From NCBI GenBank assembly GCA_002293665.1, contig DBDQ01000080.1, forward strand, positions 25,596 through 36,888: a DNA stretch of 11,293 bases, written 5' to 3'. Origin of the DNA: Alistipes sp. UBA928 (GTDB taxonomy: Bacteria; Bacteroidota; Bacteroidia; Bacteroidales; Rikenellaceae). Shown here in pieces: positions 1 through 11,293 of this stretch; position 1 is the stretch's first letter; every line of letters begins with the position of its first letter. The position numbers were made by a program, and so were the translations under genes. Under the pieces are notes generated by a model that saw only the letters and a list, made by a program, of their open reading frames with translations, made no database searches and was not told the origin of the DNA.

Positions 1-1844
1 TTCACCTCGGCGGGATGCTTTTTGTACAACAGCGACGAGATTATCACGTTGAGCCCCACCGACTTACCCTGCCCAGTGGCGCCTGCGATCAAAAGATGCG
101 GCATCTTGGCAAGGTCGACCAGAAAAGTCTCGTTCTGAATGGTTTTACCTAACACAAGCGGCAGTTCGGCCGTACTGTCCTGAAAACGGATCGACTTGAC
201 GAGCGAGTACATCGACACCACCTCGCGGTTTTGGTTGGGCACCTCGATCCCGATCGTGCCTTTGCCCGGCATGGGAGCTATGATACGGATACCCAACGCT
301 TTGAGGCTCAGAGCAATGTCCTGTTCGAGTCCTTTGATCTTCGAGATTTTCACACCCGGAGCCGGAATGATCTCATAAAGGGTAACCGTGGGGCCGATCG
401 TCGCTTTTATCTTGCTTATCTCGATGCCGAAGTTCTTGAGTGTCTGCACAATGCGGTTACTGTTGGCCTGAATCTCCTCGTCGGTCACCTCCACCCGTGT
501 GCCGTGGTTTGCAAGGATGCTCTCGATCTCGGGCTTGCGGTAGGTCGAAAGCTCGCGCAGGGGGTCGTAGAGGCGGTTTTCAATGTCGTCATCGGCCACT
601 TCAACGTCGCGACGTTCGGTTTGCAGCACCTCCATCCACTCGCCGTCGGAGGCAACTACCCCACCCGCTCCGAGGGTGGTTTTCGAGCCGTCCGCATGAC
701 CGACAGCCGATTCCAGTTCCACTACTTCGAAAATGCCGTCGGCAGTTTTCGTAACTATCGGACGGACAGGTTCTACCGGCTTTTCGACCTCGACTATGTG
801 GCCGCCAGTGATGTCTCTCACCACAAACTGCGAGTCGGATGCAGGCGAGATATGGGGTATCGAAGAGGTTGCCGATCCGGTTTCGTCGGCCCGGGCCTGA
901 GGTCTTCCCTGCGACTCGATCGACGAATCCATCGCAGTTTCCGTTGTCGATTCGTCCTCGAAACGGCCTGCGAGTCCGTCTTCGCCGCAATCGTCATCCC
1001 CCTCGTCATCGCATTCATCCTCATTGTAGTCGTGGTCGAGGTCGTCGTGATCACGGCCATGCTCGTGGCGCCAACCCGCACCGGTCACCAACTCCCCAAC
1101 CCGGACTCCACCGTCGGCAATAGCGCGCCCCATGCGGTTCACGCGCGAGATGTTTTTGCGGCTTATATACACGGCAAGCAGTATCCACAGGCACACCAGC
1201 GCGAGCCCAGCACCGGGAAGTCCAATCATTCCGCGTAGCCAGCGGGCCGTAAAAATACCCGTTTCGCCGCCCAATCCGCTGCCGAAAAAGCCCCAACGCG
1301 TGCCGAACACGAGGCCAAATGTCACCGAACCGAGGATCATTATGCTCGCGGTCACTCTCACCGAGCGTTCGAGCGCCACAGGGCGATAACGCATCAGACG
1401 CAGGCCCAAGATGATGAGTATCACAGGTATGGCTAAGGCAAATATCCCGAATCCGTGGCCTACCATAAGGCGGGCGAACCGCACTCCGAGGCTCCCTTTC
1501 TCGCCCGTCGAAATGGCATCGGCGGCGCTAACCAACTCTTCGGCCCAACCGTCGACAGCCTCAGCTGCGGCATTTCCGCCACCTCCGGCGATCGCTCCCG
1601 GTGCCGTTATAAAGGATGCGCCGCCCATGCCCGTGAGCGTCTGGTCGGTGTGCCACGTGAAAAAATAGATCAGGCAGATCCACAGCGCGTAGATGGCAAA
1701 AAAGAAAAGCACCAGTCCCGCGACCCATTTTTGGTTATCGCTGAAACTGAATGGCTTACGCCTCTCTTTTATTGCGTTTTTCGGCTCCGGTTTTCCTCCG
1801 GATCTGCTCTCTTTTGCTTCGTGCCATAACGCGAAGTTACTCAA
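1..1844 (-). CDS. ftsK: DNA translocase FtsK, N-terminal part (3' end beyond window)
   Basis: This is a septum-anchored, ATP-driven DNA pump that clears and resolves the chromosome terminus at division. An uninterrupted frame of 614 codons runs off the window at position 1. Residues about 40-65, 130-150, 165-182 and 206-230 are hydrophobic and form the four membrane segments typical of FtsK. An acidic, low-complexity linker follows (about 245-420), with a His/Asp/Cys-rich patch at 260-289. The motor's alpha domain starts near residue 426, and the Walker A motif GATGQGKS lies at 588-595 (Lys594). Walker B, the rest of the motor and the gamma domain lie outside the window. The start is uncertain. 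No ATG precedes the first membrane segment in this frame, so TTG at 1844 is used, six bases after the murI stop. An ATG at 1827 opens a different frame (see separate entry). The identity is firm; the start is weak. Confidence 0.93.
   Translation of the reverse strand, partial: MSNFALWHEAKESRSGGKPEPKNAIKERRKPFSFSDNQKWVAGLVLFFFAIYALWICLIYFFTWHTDQTLTGMGGASFITAPGAIAGGGGNAAAEAVDGWAEELVSAADAISTGEKGSLGVRFARLMVGHGFGIFALAIPVILIILGLRLMRYRPVALERSVRVTASIMILGSVTFGLVFGTRWGFFGSGLGGETGIFTARWLRGMIGLPGAGLALVCLWILLAVYISRKNISRVNRMGRAIADGGVRVGELVTGAGWRHEHGRDHDDLDHDYNEDECDDEGDDDCGEDGLAGRFEDESTTETAMDSSIESQGRPQARADETGSATSSIPHISPASDSQFVVRDITGGHIVEVEKPVEPVRPIVTKTADGIFEVVELESAVGHADGSKTTLGAGGVVASDGEWMEVLQTERRDVEVADDDIENRLYDPLRELSTYRKPEIESILANHGTRVEVTDEEIQANSNRIVQTLKNFGIEISKIKATIGPTVTLYEIIPAPGVKISKIKGLEQDIALSLKALGIRIIAPMPGKGTIGIEVPNQNREVVSMYSLVKSIRFQDSTAELPLVLGKTIQNETFLVDLAKMPHLLIAGATGQGKSVGLNVIISSLLYKKHPAEV
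1756..1827 (-). other. Short ATG frame at the ftsK start (possible true start with one-base frameshift)
   Basis: An ATG at 1827 opens a 23-codon basic peptide beginning MARSKREQ and ending at TAA 1758-1756. It overlaps the ftsK frame, shifted by one base. If the run of four A residues on the minus strand (positions 1812-1815) had three, this ATG would read MARSKESRSGGKPEPK and continue straight into FtsK, which looks like a natural FtsK N-terminus. The interpretation is either a real or technical one-base insertion, or a chance frame with TTG 1844 as the true start. It is unlikely to be an independent gene. Confidence 0.4.
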
Positions 1845-1850
1845 AATTTC

Positions 1851-2654
1851 TCACAATCGAGGCACATGCACGTTCTTGCAGGTCAGGCGTTCTATGTAAT
1901 CGTTGCCGGCGAAGGAGAGAAACAGGTGCCGTGGCGGCTCTTTGTCGGGATCGGCGTGTAAGTTGTGTGCGGTCAGCAGTTGCCCGGCCCGGCGTGCTAT
2001 CGCGGGGGCCGAATCGACGATCTGCGCGGCTGTGGCGCCGGTTTTGGCCGAGAATTCCTCGATCACACGACGGATCTGACCCGCCAAAAACGGATAGTGC
2101 GTGCAGCCCAACACGATGCGGTCGGCCCCTGCGGCGAGTATCGGCTCCACTGCGCGGCGAACCGTTTCGAGCGCTTCGGGAGTCTCTTCGCGGTCATTTT
2201 CAACGAGTTCCACGAATCCTTCGCCCACTGTTTCGAGAATTCGCACTTTCTTTTTCCATTCGGCCGAGGTGGCCCGGTAGAGCGTCCCTTTGAATGCCGC
2301 CGCCGTTGCCAACACTCCCACTGTCAACGTGTTGGTGGTCAGGGCGGCAGGCTTCACCGCCGGTTCCATTCCGATGATGGGGACGGGATACTTCGAGCGC
2401 AGATGGTCGATGGCGGCTCCGGTGGCGGCGTTGCATGCTATCACCACCATTTTCACGTCGTTGCGCTCCACCAAACGGCCCACCGCCTCGTCCACGAAAC
2501 GTGTGATCTCCTCTCTCGGCCGCGGCCCATAGGGTACGTTCGCTCCGTCGCCGAAATAAACGAGCGATTCGCGGGGCAGCGCACGTTCGATCGCGGCCCG
2601 GACAGTGAGCCCGCCCATGCCCGAATCGAATATCCCTATCGGTCTGTTGTCCAA
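1851..2654 (-). CDS. murI: Glutamate racemase
   Basis: MurI interconverts L- and D-glutamate in the cytoplasm, supplying D-Glu for the MurD step of peptidoglycan synthesis. With the TTG start at 2654 the protein has 267 residues, within the usual 260-285, and begins MDNRPIGIFDSGMGG, the normal N-terminal motif of the family. The two catalytic cysteines are Cys74 in ACNAAT and Cys184 in GCTHYPF. The first motif has Ala where ACNTA is usual. A GDGANVPYG segment at 35-43 matches the family's substrate loop. The frame is also open upstream to an ATG at 2732 and a GTG at 2762. Both would overlap the end of purL and add 26-36 residues with no family counterpart known to me, so the internal TTG is preferred. 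The stop lies six bases before the proposed ftsK start, in the same frame. Confidence 0.93.
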   Translation of the reverse strand: MDNRPIGIFDSGMGGLTVRAAIERALPRESLVYFGDGANVPYGPRPREEITRFVDEAVGRLVERNDVKMVVIACNAATGAAIDHLRSKYPVPIIGMEPAVKPAALTTNTLTVGVLATAAAFKGTLYRATSAEWKKKVRILETVGEGFVELVENDREETPEALETVRRAVEPILAAGADRIVLGCTHYPFLAGQIRRVIEEFSAKTGATAAQIVDSAPAIARRAGQLLTAHNLHADPDKEPPRHLFLSFAGNDYIERLTCKNVHVPRL

Positions 2655-2704
2655 TCTATTGTATATTGCTGTCTGAGGTTGCAATTCATGTTTTACCTGA
2701 AGTA
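2655..2704. other. 50-base gap between purL and murI
   Basis: This is the longest non-coding interval in the window if murI starts at TTG 2654. It is AT-richer than its surroundings, with a TATACAATAG-like stretch on the minus strand just upstream of the TTG, consistent with a weakly structured ribosome entry site. No hairpin terminator and no good match to the Bacteroidetes TTTG / TAnnTTTG promoter was seen. An out-of-frame ATG at 2689 opens only a very short frame. Confidence 0.5.
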
Positions 2705-6493
<3,789 letters not shown>

Positions 6494-6497
6494 TACG

Positions 6498-7031
6498 TTA
6501 CGTGTTCGGGTTGTCGATGTGTTGCATCATCCGTCGCAGCAATTCTCCGTCGGATGCGTCGCTGCAATCGAGCACAAAGGTAGCGCGATTATAGAACTTT
6601 TCGCGTTCGGGGAGCGTTTTTTCAATAAATGTATACAACTCGGCGTCGCCCATGCCGGCGATCTTTGGACGTTTGGCGCGGCCAACGGGGCTAATGCGCT
6701 TCACGAGCCGGGCCGGGGACATCTTCAGGTAGATGGTTTCACCGGCATCGGCCAGCATCTCCATCACCCCTTCGCAGCACACGGCGCCGCCTCCCAGTGC
6801 CACCACGGTGTCGTCTGCCGAGGCGGCAACGTCGGCTATCACCTCTCTTTCGAGTTCACGGAACGCCTTCTCGCCCTGCCGTTCGAAGATTTCGGGGATC
6901 GTCATTCCGGCGCGGCGCTCGATCTCGTTGTCGGTGTCGATCAATTTCCAGCGCAGTTCCGTGGCGAGCCGGCGGCCGAGACTGCTTTTGCCGCTGCCCA
7001 TGAAGCCTGTGAGAAAGACCCTGCGTGCCAT
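6498..7031 (-). CDS. aroK: Shikimate kinase
   Basis: Shikimate kinase phosphorylates shikimate with ATP to shikimate 3-phosphate, the fifth step of the chorismate pathway, in the cytoplasm. The ATG at 7031 gives a 177-residue protein starting MARRVFLTG, a normal length. The P-loop GFMGSGKS lies at residues 9-16. The shikimate-binding residues follow: the DTD segment at 32-34, Arg58 in the FREL segment, and GGG at 80-82. The lid region carries a Lys/Arg-rich segment around RAKRPK. A TTG at 7043 in the same frame overlaps the parC stop as TTGA and would add four residues. The ATG is preferred because the added residues are not part of the fold. The gap to the purL ATG is four bases, so translation is probably coupled. 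aroK and aroL cannot be distinguished here; aroK is used as the default symbol. Confidence 0.95.
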   Translation of the reverse strand: MARRVFLTGFMGSGKSSLGRRLATELRWKLIDTDNEIERRAGMTIPEIFERQGEKAFRELEREVIADVAASADDTVVALGGGAVCCEGVMEMLADAGETIYLKMSPARLVKRISPVGRAKRPKIAGMGDAELYTFIEKTLPEREKFYNRATFVLDCSDASDGELLRRMMQHIDNPNT

Positions 7032-7039
7032 TCGTGCCG

Positions 7040-9829
<2,790 letters not shown>

Positions 9830-9831
9830 TG

Positions 9832-10944
9832 TCAATTTTCTACCGGTGTGTGTGATACTGCTATGTCGCGAACGATCCGCACAAACTTTTCGGGCTCTTC
9901 CATGTTGGGCGAATGTGCCGAATTGTCGAACGTAAAAAATCCTTTCGCCGGAGCTTCGATCCCCGCCACCCACTTTTCGGCAAGGGTCTGCGAAACCTGA
10001 TAATCCCACTTCCCATGCATGACAAAGACCGGAATCTCGAACCTCCGGGCCGACTCGAACAGGTTGTCAGCGAACACCTGCGGGAAGACCTCGTTCAGTG
10101 AAAAGCCCATCCCCTGCACATATTTTAGCTTTTCGACGGTCGTGTACCCGCCGAAAGAGAACAATATATCCATAGCAATGCTGGCCGTAGAGATGGGCGC
10201 GTGCGTAACCCCGATGTGATATTTGTTCATCAACGGAGTTCTCGCCGCAGAAAGGATGTATTCCATCGTAGGGAAATCGACCGCCTGTCGGTCATGCTTT
10301 CCCAGTTGTTCGAGCGCCTTTTCATCGCCGGTCTCCGTCGCATGGGTCAGCATATAGTCATAAGCGAGACGCTCGGACTCTTTCTGATCCGTAACCTGCC
10401 CGATACCGATATAAGCGGCATAGAGTTCGGGGTATTTTTGGATCGTCTTTACACCCAGATAGCTACCCCACGAGTGGCCCACGAGAATAATCTTCTCTTG
10501 CCCGAAGCGCTCACGCAAATATTCGGTCATCTCGCGAGTGTCTTCGACAAAATGTTCAACCGTTACGTCCGCCGGAGTGATGTCGCTACGATACGACATC
10601 CCGGCCCCGCGTTGATCCCAATAGCAGACCGTAAAGTATTTTTCGAGCCGCTCCCCGGTTTCATGCGGAAGGATCATAGGCAATTCGGGAGTCCCCGGCC
10701 CGCCGTGCAAATAGAGTATCACAGGATTTTCCGGGTTCTCGCTCCGAATAAATATTCCCTGCCGGATGCCGCCGATCTCCACGAATGTCTTTTCCACCAA
10801 CGCACCGGTGATCTCGTTGCCGCCGGCGTCTTTCAGCGGCGCCAACTTTCCCGGGCTGCATACGGCTAAAACAACGAGGTTGATTACCGCGACCCCTACA
10901 ATCGACGCGAGAATAACTCCAACTATTTCAAGTAATTTTTTCAT
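9832..10944 (-). CDS. Membrane-anchored alpha/beta hydrolase, proline iminopeptidase-like (S33)
   Basis: The protein is 370 residues and starts at ATG 10944, three bases after the parE stop. Residues 5-29 form a hydrophobic N-terminal segment, likely a signal anchor. Cys29 follows LAV, a poor lipobox, so a lipoprotein is less likely. The hydrolase domain shows the oxyanion segment HGGPG at 80-84, WDQRGAGMS near 109-117 and the nucleophile elbow GHSWG with Ser158. Probable Asp314 (GKWDYQV) and His344 (NSAHSPN) complete the triad. HGGPG plus WDQRG is typical of family S33 aminopeptidases and relatives. The substrate cannot be read from sequence; an exported peptidase or esterase is inferred. 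Spot counts give about 50% GC, against roughly 60% or more in many stretches of parC and purL. It interrupts the usual parE-parC adjacency, which suggests later insertion. Confidence 0.9.
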   Translation of the reverse strand: MKKLLEIVGVILASIVGVAVINLVVLAVCSPGKLAPLKDAGGNEITGALVEKTFVEIGGIRQGIFIRSENPENPVILYLHGGPGTPELPMILPHETGERLEKYFTVCYWDQRGAGMSYRSDITPADVTVEHFVEDTREMTEYLRERFGQEKIILVGHSWGSYLGVKTIQKYPELYAAYIGIGQVTDQKESERLAYDYMLTHATETGDEKALEQLGKHDRQAVDFPTMEYILSAARTPLMNKYHIGVTHAPISTASIAMDILFSFGGYTTVEKLKYVQGMGFSLNEVFPQVFADNLFESARRFEIPVFVMHGKWDYQVSQTLAEKWVAGIEAPAKGFFTFDNSAHSPNMEEPEKFVRIVRDIAVSHTPVEN

Positions 10945-10947
10945 TCC

Positions 10948-11293
10948 TTAATTCTCGACGTAATCAGCTTCTATCCTCAGGTTCTCGATCACAAAATCGC
11001 GTCGTTCGGGGGTATTGGTGCCCATATAGAACGTCAACATCTCGTGGATGGTGTCATCGCGCGTCAGGCGCACCGTCTCCAATCGCATGTCCTCGCCTAT
11101 GAACTCGCGAAACTCGTCGGCCGAAATCTCGCCGAGACCTTTAAACCGCGTGATCTCGGCCGTGGCGCCAAGTTTTTTTATCGCCCGTTTACGCTCCTCC
11201 TCGCTGTAACAGTAGTGGGTCTCCTTCTTGTTGCGCACTCGGAACAGCGGCGTCTGCAACACGAACAGATGGCCCTGCCGGATCACCTCGGGG
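10948..11293 (-). CDS. parE: DNA topoisomerase IV subunit B, C-terminal end (5' part beyond window)
   Basis: ParE is the ATPase subunit of topoisomerase IV, partner of ParC. Only the last 114 complete codons are present and the frame is open to the window edge. The segment reads PEVIRQGHLFVLQTPLFRV, then a charged stretch, then RFKGLGEIS, the conserved TOPRIM-side motif of type IIA topoisomerase B subunits. It continues to the usual C-terminal end with MLTFYMGTNTPERRDFV-like residues before the TAA at 10950-10948. The ATP-binding domain lies outside the window. GyrB has the same motif, but the parC gene one gene downstream and the short C-terminus favour ParE. Confidence 0.9.
   Translation of the reverse strand, partial: PEVIRQGHLFVLQTPLFRVRNKKETHYCYSEEERKRAIKKLGATAEITRFKGLGEISADEFREFIGEDMRLETVRLTRDDTIHEMLTFYMGTNTPERRDFVIENLRIEADYVEN

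Noticed and set aside
231..1238. Plus-strand open frame of about 335 codons
   Set aside because: Antisense to the intact FtsK frame, which shows clear membrane segments and a Walker A motif.
2655..2704. Possible promoter upstream of murI (TATACAATAG stretch)
   Set aside because: It does not match the Bacteroidetes -7 TAnnTTTG consensus, and no TTTG at about -33 was found.
9830..10009. Upstream extension of the parC frame by 60 codons
   Set aside because: It lies inside the hydrolase coding region, and its residues look like an out-of-frame translation. The ATG at 9829 fits both the family and the gene spacing.
10854..10868. Lipobox in the hydrolase signal segment
   Set aside because: The residues before Cys29 are Leu-Ala-Val; the position just before Cys should be Gly, Ala or Ser. 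A signal anchor is more likely.
10945..10950. GGA before the hydrolase ATG as a Shine-Dalgarno site
   Set aside because: It directly abuts the start codon, too close to act, and Bacteroidetes rarely use such sites.

Overview
The window looks like a stretch of chromosome from a GC-rich member of the Bacteroidales. The best guess is an Alistipes/Rikenellaceae-like organism, from overall protein style: a large single-chain PurL of about 1,260 residues, a Bacteroidetes-type topoisomerase IV, genes without clear Shine-Dalgarno sequences, and several apparent TTG starts. Genus-level placement is an inference, because no rRNA or other marker is present. No tRNA, rRNA, CRISPR array, insertion sequence, phage gene or convincing promoter or terminator was seen.

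All seven genes lie on the minus strand, so transcription runs from high to low coordinates. In that order they are: the 3' end of parE (topoisomerase IV subunit B, cut by the window edge at 11293); a membrane-anchored alpha/beta hydrolase resembling proline iminopeptidases; parC (topoisomerase IV subunit A); aroK (shikimate kinase); purL (FGAM synthase); murI (glutamate racemase); and the 5' part of ftsK (DNA translocase, cut by the window edge at position 1). Gaps are 3, 2, 8, 4, 50 and 6 bases with the starts chosen here, so much or all of the block could be one transcript. There is no gene-free stretch longer than about 50 bases. The long open frames on the plus strand are antisense shadows of GC-rich genes.

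Functionally the block mixes chromosome decatenation and segregation (ParE, ParC, FtsK) with aromatic amino acid, purine and cell-wall precursor synthesis. Topoisomerase IV and FtsK are known partners in E. coli terminus resolution, so their presence on one collinear run is worth noting.

Most of the window is ordinary housekeeping. Points that deserve a second look: a sliding-clamp-like pentapeptide (QLNLF) at the very end of ParC, on a 104-residue acidic, proline-rich tail that contains a hexanucleotide repeat; a hydrolase gene of lower GC wedged between parE and parC, with similar sequence at both junctions; an apparent frame problem or TTG start at ftsK; and a His/Asp/Cys-rich patch in the FtsK linker. 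No clearly new multi-gene system was found.
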